The notes under the pieces were generated by a model. It was not told the DNA's origin. It saw only the letters and a program-made list of their open reading frames with translations, and ran no database searches. 64,000 nucleotides of DNA from Gemmatales bacterium (GTDB lineage Bacteria; Planctomycetota; Planctomycetia; Gemmatales; Gemmataceae). The translations under genes and the position numbers were made by a program. The stretch spans positions 372,001 through 436,000 of the forward strand of contig BPJP01000003.1 of the NCBI GenBank assembly GCA_026004675.1, read 5' to 3'. Positions 37,009 through 46,573 of the stretch are shown here, piece by piece. Positions within the stretch are counted from its first letter, which is position 1. Every line of letters begins with the position of its first letter.

Positions 37009-37395
37009 TCAATGCTCCTCCGACTCGATCTGTTTCTGGTATTCTTCCAACGTCATCAAGTGATCGAGGTTGGTGCCTGGCTCGACCTTGACCTTAATCA
37101 GCCAACCTTCTCCGTATGGATCGTCGGAAATTTTTGCCGGGTCGTCGGCCAGTTTGCTGTTGACGCTGACGATTTCGCCAGTAACGGGAGAGTAAAGGTC
37201 GCTGACCGCTTTCACCGACTCGATTTCGCCAAAGCTCTCCCCTTTGGAGACACGAGAGCCTGGTTCGGGCAGCTCGATATGAACGAGATCGGTCAATTGT
37301 TCGACAGCGAATTGGGTGATGCCAATGGTACAGATATCGCCGTCGAGGCAAGCCCATTCGTGGGAGGAAGCATAGCGCAGGTTTTTGGGGTCCAT
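37009..37395 (-). CDS. gcvH: Glycine cleavage system H protein
   Basis: This 128-residue lipoyl carrier has SHEWACLDGDICTIGITQFA at the N-terminus, then GESFGEIESVKAVSDLYSPV, where the lysine of ESVKA is the lipoylation site, and NSKLADDPAKISDDPYGEGW. It shuttles the aminomethyl group between GcvP and GcvT and is reoxidised by a dihydrolipoyl dehydrogenase, probably the one at 23410-24819. It lies 93 bases after gcvT and 133 before gcvPA. Confidence 0.96.
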   Translation of the reverse strand: MDPKNLRYASSHEWACLDGDICTIGITQFAVEQLTDLVHIELPEPGSRVSKGESFGEIESVKAVSDLYSPVTGEIVSVNSKLADDPAKISDDPYGEGWLIKVKVEPGTNLDHLMTLEEYQKQIESEEH

Positions 37396-37488
37396 AATCT
37401 CCTCTTGGCCGATTGCCCCTGCAAGTTTTCGGATGCCGGCAACTCCTGAGCGAATTGCCGCGTTTAATAAAACAAGTATTCCAAGCGC

Positions 37489-38586
37489 TCAAAGCTTTCG
37501 CCGTTGGTAAAAAGGAAGCGGCACGACTTGAGCGCCTGCCGTTTTGCCGCGAATATCCACTTCGAGCTTGGTGCCGATTTCGGTGCACTCAGGAGCGACG
37601 TAGCCCATGGCGATCGACTTGCCCAGTGTCGGCGCGAAGGTGCCGCTGGTGACATGGCCGATCGTTTTGTCATCATGACGAATTTCGCATCCCTCGCGGG
37701 CGATGCGTTTGCCTTCCAGTTCCATGCCGATGCGTCGAGGCAATGTCGGATCGGCTTTTCTTCTGGCCAGGCTGTCACGACCGATGAAATCACCCTTATC
37801 CATTTTGACGGCCCAACCCAGCCCTGCCTGAAAAGGGTCGATCTCTTCAGACAATTCGTGGCCATATAGCGGCATGGCCGCTTCCAATCGCAATGTGTCC
37901 CTCGCCCCCAAACCGCACGGCTTGAGGGCCACACCTGCCTTTTGTGACGCAGGACCGATGAGCGATTCAACCAGATCGAGCAAACGATTCTTCGGAACGA
38001 TCGCTTCCCAGCCGTCTTCGCCGGTATATCCGGTCCGGCTCCAGATGCAATAGTCGTCTCCCGCGCCATCGTGTCGAGCGAAGTAGTATTTCAATGCCAC
38101 GGCAGCCTCCGAGTGCTGTTCGACCAGTTTGACCGCCATGGGTCCTTGAATCGCAACCATGCCCCAGTCAAAAGTCTTGTCGGTGAGCTTGAAGTCGTGG
38201 CTGCCGCGGTTTTCTTCGATCCAGGCAAGGATTTTCTCGCGATTCGAAGCATTGACAACCATCAACCAATCGGGGTCAAGCCGATAGACGAGAACATCGT
38301 CTCGGATACCTCCTTTTTCGTTGCAAATAAGGCCATAACGCACCTGGCCTGGTTTCATCGTCGCGGCATTATTGGTGTAGATCTTCTGGATGAAGTTTAG
38401 AGCGCCTGGACCTTGAAAGACTAGTCTGCCCATGTGGCTGATGTCGAAGATACCTGCTTCCCTGCGGACCGCTTCATGTTCGTCGACGATGCTGGTGTAT
38501 TGGATGGGCATTTCCCAACCCGCAAAATCCACCATGCGTCCGCCTAGAGCCTTATGCCAGTCGAAAAGAGGGGTGCGGTGAGGCAA
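37489..38586 (-). CDS. gcvT: Aminomethyltransferase (glycine cleavage T protein)
   Basis: TTG 38586 is chosen because a strong AAGGAGG lies seven bases upstream and the protein then opens with PHRTPLFDWHKALGGRMVDF, the normal GcvT start; a longer frame to 38667 lacks such support. The 365 residues include FDISHMGRLVFQGPGA, IQGPMAVKLVEQ, RTGYTGEDGWE, GLGARDTLRLEAAMPLYGHE and GHVTSGTFAPTLGKSIAMGY. It releases ammonia and makes methylene-tetrahydrofolate from the aminomethyl-lipoyl carrier. Paired inverted repeats upstream (38645-38677) may regulate it. Confidence 0.95.
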   Translation of the reverse strand: MPHRTPLFDWHKALGGRMVDFAGWEMPIQYTSIVDEHEAVRREAGIFDISHMGRLVFQGPGALNFIQKIYTNNAATMKPGQVRYGLICNEKGGIRDDVLVYRLDPDWLMVVNASNREKILAWIEENRGSHDFKLTDKTFDWGMVAIQGPMAVKLVEQHSEAAVALKYYFARHDGAGDDYCIWSRTGYTGEDGWEAIVPKNRLLDLVESLIGPASQKAGVALKPCGLGARDTLRLEAAMPLYGHELSEEIDPFQAGLGWAVKMDKGDFIGRDSLARRKADPTLPRRIGMELEGKRIAREGCEIRHDDKTIGHVTSGTFAPTLGKSIAMGYVAPECTEIGTKLEVDIRGKTAGAQVVPLPFYQRRKL

Positions 38587-38644
38587 GGTGAATCCTCCTT
38601 CGATCCATCTGAAGCGGTTTCGAGCGGCGAGTGGCGCCTGCCGG

Positions 38645-38677
38645 AGTTGGTTTATTGTATTTACCAACTTGTGGTAA
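38645..38677. promoter_or_regulatory. Two overlapping inverted repeats upstream of gcvT
   Basis: Plus-strand AGTTGGT (38645-38651) pairs with ACCAACT (38663-38669) across an AT-rich 11-base spacer. TTACCA (38661-38666) pairs with TGGTAA (38672-38677) across ACTTG. The two share ACCA, so in RNA only one hairpin could form at a time. They sit about 60-90 bases upstream of the gcvT start, between ilvC and gcvT. They could be an operator or an attenuator-like switch. The segment does not match the glycine riboswitch consensus as I know it. Confidence 0.4.
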
Positions 38678-38808
38678 TACCCAATGCGAAAGTGGCCGGT
38701 GCATACCGACTCCTCGGAAGAGCCGGCTGGCGAATCGGAAACGGCAAAGAAGCGGTCATCCGCAAGAATGGTTCCTCGCGGATCGAAGCTGAGCGCACCG
38801 GCGAGATG

Positions 38809-39870
38809 CTATTCCTTCGTTTTGGCGGCTCGCTCGGGACGCAGGGAACGAACGACGGCGCCGGCACGCCACATTTCGCTTTCCGCTACTTCTTTCAGTT
38901 CTTTTTCGAGTTGGTCGCGATAATCCGGTCGGCTGTTAGCTTCGAGAACCCGGCGGGTTTCTTCGCCGGAGGCAACTTGCTGGTAGAGTTTTTCGAATAC
39001 CGGCTTCGTCGCATCGCGAAAGTGCTTGAACCAATCCAACGCGCCGCGCTGTGCGGTCGTCGAGCAATTGGCATACATCCAATCCATGCCGTTTTCCGCA
39101 ATCAACGGATAGAGGCTTTGCGTGGCTTCCTCGACTGTCTCATTAAAAGCTTCGGAAGGAGAATGACCGTGTTCGCGGAGGACCTCGTATTGTGCCAGCC
39201 ACAAACCGTAAATCGCTCCCATCAGGACGCCCCGCTCGCCGGTCAAATCGCTGAAGACTTCCTTTTGGAAGGTGGTTTCAAAGAGGTAGCCTGATCCGAT
39301 AGCGATGCCACAGGCCAGACAACGGTCGAGAGCCCGCCCCGTGGCGTCCTGGTAGACCGCATAGCTGGCGTTGATTCCCTTGCCTTCCAGGAAATAGCGA
39401 CGGACCGTGGTCCCGGAACCTTTGGGAGCGACCAAAATGACATCGATATCCGGTGGTGGGACGACCCCGGTTTGCTCGCTGTAAACGATGCTGAAGCCGT
39501 GTGAGAAATAGAGCGCCTTGCCCTTGGTCAAATGCGGCTTGAGTTTTGGCCAGAATTCCTTTTGGCCGGCGTCGGAGAGGAGATATTGAATAATCGTTCC
39601 TTTCTCGGCGGCTTCCTCGAGGGGCAACAGGGTTTTGCCTGGTTCCCAGCCGTCCTGTCGGGCCAACTCCCAGCTTCGGCCGTCTTGGCGGACGCCGACG
39701 ACGACGTTGACGCCGTTGTCTTTCATGTTCAGGGACTGCCCCCGTCCTTGCACGCCGTAGCCCAGAACGGCAACGGTCTCGTTACCAAGGATTTCTTTGA
39801 TACGTTCCGGCGGGTAGTCCGCGCGTTCAACGACATTCTCCAATACGTCCCCGATTTTGATCTGGCGCAT
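38809..39870 (-). CDS. ilvC: Ketol-acid reductoisomerase (class I)
   Basis: This 353-residue protein shows the KARI nucleotide loop VAVLGYGVQGRGQSLN, SHGFSIVYSEQTGVVPPPDID, LVAPKGSGTTVRR, and the knotted C-terminal domain (LFETTFQKEVFSDLTGERG, GLWLAQYEVL, MYANCSTTAQRGALDW). It catalyses alkyl migration and reduction in valine, leucine and isoleucine synthesis. Its C-terminus ends ERAAKTKE, typical length for class I. No other ilv or leu genes are adjacent; gcvT follows downstream after 222 bases. Confidence 0.96.
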   Translation of the reverse strand: MRQIKIGDVLENVVERADYPPERIKEILGNETVAVLGYGVQGRGQSLNMKDNGVNVVVGVRQDGRSWELARQDGWEPGKTLLPLEEAAEKGTIIQYLLSDAGQKEFWPKLKPHLTKGKALYFSHGFSIVYSEQTGVVPPPDIDVILVAPKGSGTTVRRYFLEGKGINASYAVYQDATGRALDRCLACGIAIGSGYLFETTFQKEVFSDLTGERGVLMGAIYGLWLAQYEVLREHGHSPSEAFNETVEEATQSLYPLIAENGMDWMYANCSTTAQRGALDWFKHFRDATKPVFEKLYQQVASGEETRRVLEANSRPDYRDQLEKELKEVAESEMWRAGAVVRSLRPERAAKTKE

Positions 39871-40039
39871 GAATCAGTTCCCCTAGCAAAGCGATTCTCG
39901 TATGAATTCACATCTTAGGGCAGGATACATATGCTGTCAGCGCCGTTCGTGGCGATTCGGGGATTTCGCGCAGACCGCATTTTGCCGACTTCTTACAATG
40001 ATCGAAAACAACGGCTCGTACCCATACAGGACCACGTGC

Positions 40040-41176
40040 ATGAAGAAATTTCGCTTGTTGACTCCTGGGCCGACCGCAGTGCCGGAGGAAACGCTGCTGG
40101 AACTCGCCAAACCGGTCTTCTTTCACCGAACGCCGGAGTTTCGACAAATCCTCGGTGAAGTCATCGAAGACCTGCAATATCTTTTTCGCACAAAGAACAC
40201 GGTGATCCCCTTGACCAGTTCGGGCACTGGCGGCCTGGAAGCGGCGTTGGTCAATTGCGTACCGCGAGGCAAGAAAGCCATTTGCCTCATCTCTGGCCGA
40301 TTCGGCGCGCGTTGGCGGGCTATCTGTCAGGCCTTTGGTATCGAGGCGGTCAGCGTGGAAGTGCCGCGAGGACAGGCTGTCGCCCCCGCACAATTGGAAC
40401 AAGCACTGCGCGATCACCCGGACGCCGTGGCCGTTTGCTGCACACTCAGCGAAACCTCCACGGGCGTCGCCAACGACGTGGAAGCGTTCGGCAAAATAGT
40501 GTCGGCGACTCCCGCCTTGCTGCTTGTTGATGCCATCAGTGGGCTGGCGGCGATGGAATGCCGAACCGATGACTGGCACATCGACGTTTGCGTGACTGGT
40601 TCGCAAAAGGCATTGATGCTGCCGCCTGGGTTGGCGTTCGTTTCTGTCAGCGACAAAGCGTGGAAACAGATTGAAGCCAACAGACCGTGCGCATTTTATT
40701 TTGACCTGAAAAAAGCCCGACAGAAACTGGCAACCCATGACACCCCGTTTACACCGGCACATACGTTGATCCGGGCGTTGCGTGTGAGCTTGAAGCGGCT
40801 CCGCGCCGAAGGAATCGAGCAGCTCTGGGTCCGCCAGAAACGCATCGCCGAAGCTGCCCGCGCTGGCTTCAAGGCCATGGGACTGGAACTCTTTGCGTCT
40901 CGGCCAGCAGATGGTCTGACAGTGGTGAAAGTTCCCGAAAACATCGATGGCGTGGAATTGCTGAATCGACTTGAAAAGAAGTACGGTCTCAAAATCGCCG
41001 GCGGGCAGGATGATCTGAAGGGCAAAATCTTCCGCCTGGCTCATATGGGCTATATCGACCAGTTCGATGTGCTTGCCGCCCTGGCGGGCGTGGAATTGGT
41101 ATTGCTGGAAATGGGTTACCCACTGGAACCGGGTCGAGGACTGGCAGCAGCTCAGAAAATGCTTGCCAGCGCTTGA
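40040..41176 (+). CDS. Class V pyridoxal-phosphate aminotransferase (serine-pyruvate/alanine-glyoxylate type)
   Basis: ATG 40040 (MKKFRLLTPGPTAVPEETL) gives 378 residues. RLLTPGPT, SSGTGGLEAALVN, CTLSETSTGVANDV, LLVDAISGLAA and the PLP lysine in CVTGSQKALMLPPG mark the AGXT/SPT group. Its stop lies 62 bases before the serA start. Such pairs occur in organisms where this aminotransferase acts in serine synthesis in place of SerC, or in glycine/glyoxylate conversion. Which reaction applies is inferred only from the neighbour. Confidence 0.9.
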   Translation: MKKFRLLTPGPTAVPEETLLELAKPVFFHRTPEFRQILGEVIEDLQYLFRTKNTVIPLTSSGTGGLEAALVNCVPRGKKAICLISGRFGARWRAICQAFGIEAVSVEVPRGQAVAPAQLEQALRDHPDAVAVCCTLSETSTGVANDVEAFGKIVSATPALLLVDAISGLAAMECRTDDWHIDVCVTGSQKALMLPPGLAFVSVSDKAWKQIEANRPCAFYFDLKKARQKLATHDTPFTPAHTLIRALRVSLKRLRAEGIEQLWVRQKRIAEAARAGFKAMGLELFASRPADGLTVVKVPENIDGVELLNRLEKKYGLKIAGGQDDLKGKIFRLAHMGYIDQFDVLAALAGVELVLLEMGYPLEPGRGLAAAQKMLASA

Positions 41177-41238
41177 CCCCGCAGTTTCTTTTCCTGAGCA
41201 GTCTTGAATCATTCGAAGCCGGCTGCAAGGAAGCCAAG

Positions 41239-42871
41239 ATGAGCGCACCGACCTATCGCGTCCTTGTCTGCGACAAACTCGAAACCGTTGGCCTCGAATT
41301 ATTACGCCAAGCGGGTTTTCAACTCGACCAACGCACCGGGTTGAAAGGTGCTGATCTATCAGAAGCGTTGCAACAATCGGATGGCGTCATTATTCGCAGC
41401 GGAACCCGATTGACGGCGGAGCTGCTCGAACGTCCAGGCAAACTCAAGGCCATCGTCCGTGCTGGCGTCGGCGTCGACAATATCGACGTGGGCAGCAGCA
41501 ACTCGCCAGGGCATCGTCGTGATGAATACGCCTGGCGGCAACACGGTCAGCACGGCGGAACATACCATCGCGATGTTGATGTCCATGTCCCGGCACATTC
41601 CGTCGGCAGACGCCAGCGTCCGCGCTGGCAAATGGGAACGAAGCAAATTTGTTGGCACCCAATTGGCCGGCAAAACGCTGGGGGTCATCGGCTTGGGAAG
41701 GGTCGGGCGAGAAGTGGCGCGTCGAGCTGCCGCCCTCGACATGAAAGTCGTGGGCTATGACCCCGTGATGGCCCCCGAACGCGCGGCCCAACTGGGGATC
41801 GAGGCTGCCAAAGGAATTGATGAAATCCTGCCAGTTTGCGACTTCCTTACGGTGCACACTCCGCTGACGCCGCAAACCCAAGGAATGATTGGGGCTCGTG
41901 AACTGGCCAGCATGAAAAAAGGAGCCCGGGTGTTGAATTGCGCGCGCGGCGGCATCATCGATGAGGATGCGTTGCGCGAGGCGCTCGAATCGGGTCACGT
42001 AGCCGGCGCTGCCTTGGATGTGTTTGTCGAGGAACCGCCTCCGCCGGACCACCCCTTGCTCAAGTTGCCGAACGTGGTTTTGACTCCCCATCTGGGTGCC
42101 TCCACCGCCGAGGCTCAAGCCAGCGTCGCCCAGGAAGCGGCCCAATTGCTCATCGACTTTTTGAAAAAGGGCGTCGTCCAGTTCGCCGTCAACATGGCCG
42201 CCGTCGATCGAACCGAGTTGCAAGAACTTCGGCTATACGTTGATTTGGCGCGCAGGTTGGGTCTGCTGCATGCGCAAATGTGCCAGGGTGCGATCAGCAA
42301 AGCGGAGTTGATATACCGAGGCGAGATCGCCCGCCGCAGTACGCGTCTGGTGACAGCTGCTTTCGCTGCCGGGCTGCTGGAATATCGCCTCGACCAGAAT
42401 GTCAACATCGTTAACGCTGAAATCCTGGCCCGCGAACGAGGCATTGAAATCGTCGAACACAGCAGCCCGAAAAAAGGAGACTTCGGGACCCTGATCCGCG
42501 CGGATGTCACCACCGACAAGAAAACCTACACCGCCGCCGGCACGCTTTTCGGCAATCAGTTTTTACGCCTCGTGCAACTCGGTCCTTACCATTTGGACTC
42601 CTACCTCGACGGCATTATGCTGATTTTCACCCATCATGATGTGCCAGGGTTGATCGGCTTCATCGGCACAATCTTCGGGAAACATAACGTAAACATCGCC
42701 CAAATGACGGTAGGACGCCAAATGCCGGGAGGTGAAGCCATTGCCGTCCTCAATCTCGACAGCGAACCTCCTGAAGACGCTTTGCGAGAAGTCCGCGACC
42801 ATTCAAAGATCAGCAGCCTCTGCGTCGTCAAGCTCCCACCTGCCGGTGAAATGCCCGCATGGTTCGGATAA
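41239..42871 (+). CDS. serA: D-3-phosphoglycerate dehydrogenase, interrupted by a +1 frameshift
   Basis: The N-terminal part (ATG 41239, YRVLVCDKLETVGLELL to AIVRAGVGVDNIDV) reads in one frame up to about 41490. The remainder reads one frame later from AAATRQGIVVMNTPGGNTVS to the stop at 42871. The break lies at GGG 41490-41492: dropping one G restores the family sequence NIDVAAATRQGIVV without gap. The rest is intact: TLGVIGLGRVGREVARRAA, ARGGIIDEDAL, FVEEPPPPDHPLL, TPHLGAS, an intervening ASB-like domain and a C-terminal ACT domain (IMLIFTHHDVPGLIGFIGTI). The homopolymer position makes a sequencing error or a recent mutation the likeliest cause. The enzyme catalyses the first step of serine synthesis. 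Confidence 0.9.
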
Positions 42872-43020
42872 TCGTCGACGCGTATCAGGGAATGAGCATG
42901 CTATAATCGATGACAACCCCGCTGGTCGATCTTTGTTGGTTCCCGCTTCAAGATGACCATCGCTCGGTTTTTGGAACCAGTGGAGCGGAACAAAGGAACA
43001 ATCTGGGGAGCGAGGGCCAT

Positions 43021-44766
43021 ATGGGTTCTCAAGCGCCGCAACCCTCCAGCGTCGCGGACATCCGACGACGGATTCGCGTGGCCTTGGGGGAAGAACCTGG
43101 CGATCTGATGCTCGATGGAGGCAACGTCGTCAACGTCTTTACCGGCAAGGTCGAACCTGCCAACATCGTCATCGCCGGAGAGTGGATCGCTGGTGTTGGT
43201 CCGCATGTTTGGCGGGCGAAACGAACAATTCCCCTCGACGGCGCTTTCGTCCTTCCTGGCTTGATTGATGCCCACATCCATGTGGAAAGCACATTGCTGA
43301 TGCCGGGACAGCTGGCTCGTTTGATCGTGCCGCGTGGCACGACGACGCTGGTGGCGGATCCCCACGAGTTGGCGAACGTGCTGGGAGTCCGCGGCATTGA
43401 GTTGCTTGCCAACGCCAGCCGACACCTTCCTTTCGACCTGTTTTGCATGGCATCGTCGTGCGTGCCCGCCGTATCCTGGGACGATGCAGGCGCTGTTCTG
43501 GGACCGAGCGAAGTCACGTCGCTTTTGGATCGTCCCTATGTCCTTGGTTTGGCGGAGGTCATGGACATTCCGGCCGTTTTGCACGCCGAGGAACGCGTGC
43601 TGAAAAAGATTCATGAGGCCAGCGTCCGCCGTCGCGTCGTCGACGGGCATGCCCCCCACCTCAGTGGTTTGGCGCTTCAGGCTTACGTTGCTGCCGGTAT
43701 CCGCTCCGACCACGAGTCCACAACTCAGGAAGAAGCCCGAGCCAAGGCGGCTTTAGGTATGCTGGTCCAGGTCCGGGAAGGTTCAGCCGAACACAACCTC
43801 GACGATTTACTGCCGGCGATCGTCGCTGGCGATTTGGGAGATTGGTGCCTGGCCAGCGACGACGTCCTGCCGACCGATTTGCGCGCTCGCGGCCATATTG
43901 ATCATCTGCTCAAACGAGTCGTCGCCGGCGGCGTTGTGGCCTCGGAAGCGGTTCGCCATGCGACCCTTATTCCCGCTCGGCATTACGGTCTCACTGATCG
44001 TGGCGCTATTGCGCCAGGTTATCGTGCCGACCTGGTCGTTGTTTCCGACCTGGGCGACTTTTCCGTCAGCCATGTGATCAAGAACGGCGCCCTCGTCGCG
44101 CAACAGGGACGTTTGCTCGACACGCCTGGCGAAAGCCATCGCCAAAGCTGGGAAAACACTATTCGCCCTGGTCCTGTGACGGAAGACAGTTTTGTGCTGA
44201 ATGTGTCATCCAGCAACGTGCCAGTTATTTGTCTCGTGCAGGGACAGATCGTCACTCGAAAAGCTCGAATGGAAATAAGCGTTGCCAATGGACGCTGGGT
44301 TTTTCGGGCGGATCAGGACGTTCAGTTGGCGGCGAGCATCGAACGGCATCGAGGGTCGGGACGGATCGGTTTGGGGTTGGTCAGCGGTTTTCGCTTGCGG
44401 AAAGGAGCGCTCGGTTCATCGGTGGCGCACGATTCTCACAACCTGATTGTCGTTGGCACCAACAGCAAGGATATGTACCTTTGCGTTCGCGCTTTGGAAA
44501 GGATGGGCGGAGGTTTTGTCGTCGCCTGCGATGGAGACGTGATAGCCGAATTGCCTTTGCCAGTCGCCGGTTTGCTTGCCGACGATGACGTGGACGTGGT
44601 GTGCCAGCGGCTCGCCGCGGTGGACGCCGCCGCTCGCGAATTAGGCTTTCCCTGGGAGGCTCCGTTTGGTTACCTCTCTTTTCTGGCTTTGCCGGTCATT
44701 CCCGAGTTGCGAATCACCGACCAGGGGTTGTTTGACGTAACATCGCAGCAGTTTCTCGCGCTCTAA
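43021..44766 (+). CDS. ade: Adenine deaminase
   Basis: ATG 43021 gives 581 residues, the usual Ade length. VLPGLIDAHIHVESTLL carries the first metal-binding His pair, followed by VPRGTTTLVADPHELANVLG, AEVMDIPAVL, VDGHAPHLSG, RSDHESTTQEEA and LASDDVLPTDL. The C-terminal Ade domain is also present (SVAHDSHNLIVVGTNSKDMY). The enzyme converts adenine to hypoxanthine in purine salvage. A longer frame opens at 42910 but lacks conserved sequence. Confidence 0.95.
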   Translation: MGSQAPQPSSVADIRRRIRVALGEEPGDLMLDGGNVVNVFTGKVEPANIVIAGEWIAGVGPHVWRAKRTIPLDGAFVLPGLIDAHIHVESTLLMPGQLARLIVPRGTTTLVADPHELANVLGVRGIELLANASRHLPFDLFCMASSCVPAVSWDDAGAVLGPSEVTSLLDRPYVLGLAEVMDIPAVLHAEERVLKKIHEASVRRRVVDGHAPHLSGLALQAYVAAGIRSDHESTTQEEARAKAALGMLVQVREGSAEHNLDDLLPAIVAGDLGDWCLASDDVLPTDLRARGHIDHLLKRVVAGGVVASEAVRHATLIPARHYGLTDRGAIAPGYRADLVVVSDLGDFSVSHVIKNGALVAQQGRLLDTPGESHRQSWENTIRPGPVTEDSFVLNVSSSNVPVICLVQGQIVTRKARMEISVANGRWVFRADQDVQLAASIERHRGSGRIGLGLVSGFRLRKGALGSSVAHDSHNLIVVGTNSKDMYLCVRALERMGGGFVVACDGDVIAELPLPVAGLLADDDVDVVCQRLAAVDAAARELGFPWEAPFGYLSFLALPVIPELRITDQGLFDVTSQQFLAL

Positions 44767-44783
44767 CACACGCCTGCCCTGCC

Positions 44784-45668
44784 ATGTCTATCATCGAGCT
44801 GGAATCGCTGACACGCACATACGGCAAGCGTCGCGGCATCGAGGCGCTCACGTTATCGGTGCCGGATGGATGCCTGTTCGGCTTTCTCGGCCCCAACGGC
44901 GCCGGCAAGTCGACCACGATTCGCGTGCTCATCGGATTGCTGAAACCCACGTCAGGGCAAGCTCGCATTTTTCGAAAAGATTGCTGGTCCGAAAGCCATC
45001 TTCTGAAAGCCGAGGTAGGATACGTTCCCGGCGATCTACGCCTCTATTCGTGGTACAACGGAGCGCAGCTTTTGCATTTGACCGGGCTGATTCGGCGGCG
45101 CGACGTGTTTGCCACCGGTCGCGAACTGGCCGACCGCTTCGATTTCGACCTCTCGGTCAAGGTTCGCCGAATGTCGCGAGGCATGAGGCAAAAACTGGGG
45201 CTGATCCTGGCCATGGCCCATCGTCCTCGTCTCTTGATCCTTGACGAGCCGACGAGCGGTCTCGATCCGTTGATGCAACAACAGCTTCATGACCTGCTGC
45301 GCGAGTGGGCCGCCGCCGGCCATACCGTCTTCTTTTCCAGCCATACGCTAAGCGAGGTCGAACAGCTTTGCCAACGGGTCGCCATTGTACGCGATGGAAA
45401 ACTCGTTGCTGACAAGTCTCTGGAAGAATTGCGCTTGCAGGCCGGGCATCAGGTCGTTATTCGCTGGAAACGTCCGCCGGCGATCGAACATTTGCCGGCT
45501 TGTTTCGCGCTGGAAAAGAACGATGGGCTGACCTGGCTGGGAACGCAGAAGGGATCGACGGAAGAACTCATTCGCTGGCTGAATCGCTTCGAGGTCGATG
45601 ATTTGATCATTGAACGACCCGATCTGGAAACGTTATTCCGCCGCTATTACGACAAAGGGCAGCCATGA
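44784..45668 (+). CDS. ABC transporter ATP-binding protein
   Basis: This 294-residue protein has Walker A GPNGAGKST, a signature-like MSRGMRQKLGL, Walker B LLILDEPTSGLDP and a switch His in FFSSHTLSE. The C-terminal about 70 residues after VAIVRDGKLVADKSLEEL are of the type seen in DrrA/CcmA-like export ATPases. It overlaps the following permease by 4 bases (ATGA), so the two form an exporter. The substrate is unknown. Confidence 0.93.
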   Translation: MSIIELESLTRTYGKRRGIEALTLSVPDGCLFGFLGPNGAGKSTTIRVLIGLLKPTSGQARIFRKDCWSESHLLKAEVGYVPGDLRLYSWYNGAQLLHLTGLIRRRDVFATGRELADRFDFDLSVKVRRMSRGMRQKLGLILAMAHRPRLLILDEPTSGLDPLMQQQLHDLLREWAAAGHTVFFSSHTLSEVEQLCQRVAIVRDGKLVADKSLEELRLQAGHQVVIRWKRPPAIEHLPACFALEKNDGLTWLGTQKGSTEELIRWLNRFEVDDLIIERPDLETLFRRYYDKGQP

Positions 45669-46480
45669 ATCGCGGCCTGATTCTAAAAGCCGTTTATGAG
45701 ATTTGGCCGACGACGTTGCTGTGTGCCGGCCTGCTGTTCGGCTTTGAAGCCCTGTTGTCGTATGTCTTGCCCACTTATTTGGACGAGTTTTCCGACCAGC
45801 TGGCCAATATAAAATGGATTCGGCAATTGATGCAGGCGATGCTCGGCAGCAAGATCGCCCAGCACTTCGGTCCCCAAGTCATCCTGTCGTTTCCCTGGGT
45901 GCATCCAGTCATTCTGGCAACCGTGTGGGCACATGCGATCATCACTTGCACGCGTTGCCCAGCCGGAGAAGTCGACCGCGGCACCATCGACGTACTCCTG
46001 GGCTACCCCGTTTCTCGATGGGACATCCATCGCTCGGATGCACTCGTCTGGGTCGGCAGTGGGCTTGTCTTGATGGCGGCATTGTGGCTGGGAAACTTGC
46101 TCGGATCCGCCTGCGTTCAAGGTTCGTTTCGTCCCGACGCCAGCCGGCGCTGGTTGATCCTCGCCAACATGTTTTTCCTCTATCTGGCCGTGGGAGGACT
46201 GGCCGCGATTCTCTCGTCGTTGAGCGATTTCCGCGGCCGGGCCATGACCATCGCCTTCGTCGCAGTCTTGCTTTCCTACTTGTGGACGTTCTTGGAACAA
46301 TTCTGGTGGCCGGCCAGACAATTCGCCTTCCTCAGCGTGTTATACTATTATCGTCCATTGCTGATACTCGACGAAGGGAAAATCCCAGTCGCTCACTTGT
46401 CGTTTCTTTCTACCTTCGCACTGGCCGAGTGGCTGGTCGCCGGCTGGTTGTTTTCGCGGCGCGATTTGTGTACCGTGTAA
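45665..46480 (+). CDS. ABC-2-type transporter permease
   Basis: This 271-residue protein has about six membrane helices (for example LLCAGLLFGFEALLSYVLP, LILANMFFLYLAVGGLAAIL, MTIAFVAVLLSYLWTFL). The cytoplasmic segment EVDRGTIDVLLGYPVSRWDI is the common ABC-2 permease motif for coupling to the ATPase. It is translationally coupled to the upstream ATP-binding gene. No substrate can be assigned. Confidence 0.85.
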   Translation: MNRGLILKAVYEIWPTTLLCAGLLFGFEALLSYVLPTYLDEFSDQLANIKWIRQLMQAMLGSKIAQHFGPQVILSFPWVHPVILATVWAHAIITCTRCPAGEVDRGTIDVLLGYPVSRWDIHRSDALVWVGSGLVLMAALWLGNLLGSACVQGSFRPDASRRWLILANMFFLYLAVGGLAAILSSLSDFRGRAMTIAFVAVLLSYLWTFLEQFWWPARQFAFLSVLYYYRPLLILDEGKIPVAHLSFLSTFALAEWLVAGWLFSRRDLCTV

Positions 46481-46573
46481 GGGCCAGACATGAGTAAAAA
46501 AGCCGATTTCTCTTTATAATGGCTTCGTCGAACCGTTGGACCCAGTGCGGTCGATCTTTGACATGAGTAACCG

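Noticed and set aside
38587..38808. Possible glycine riboswitch upstream of gcvT
   Set aside because: The conserved glycine-aptamer core sequences as I know them are not present. Only two short inverted repeats were found, reported separately.
39908..41248. Long minus-strand frame opposite the aminotransferase gene (446 codons)
   Set aside because: The plus-strand aminotransferase has all PLP motifs, and the antisense product shows none of any family.
41480..41510. Programmed ribosomal frameshift in serA
   Set aside because: There is no slippery heptamer or downstream structure that I can see, and family members are not known to use recoding. A simple indel at GGG explains the pattern.
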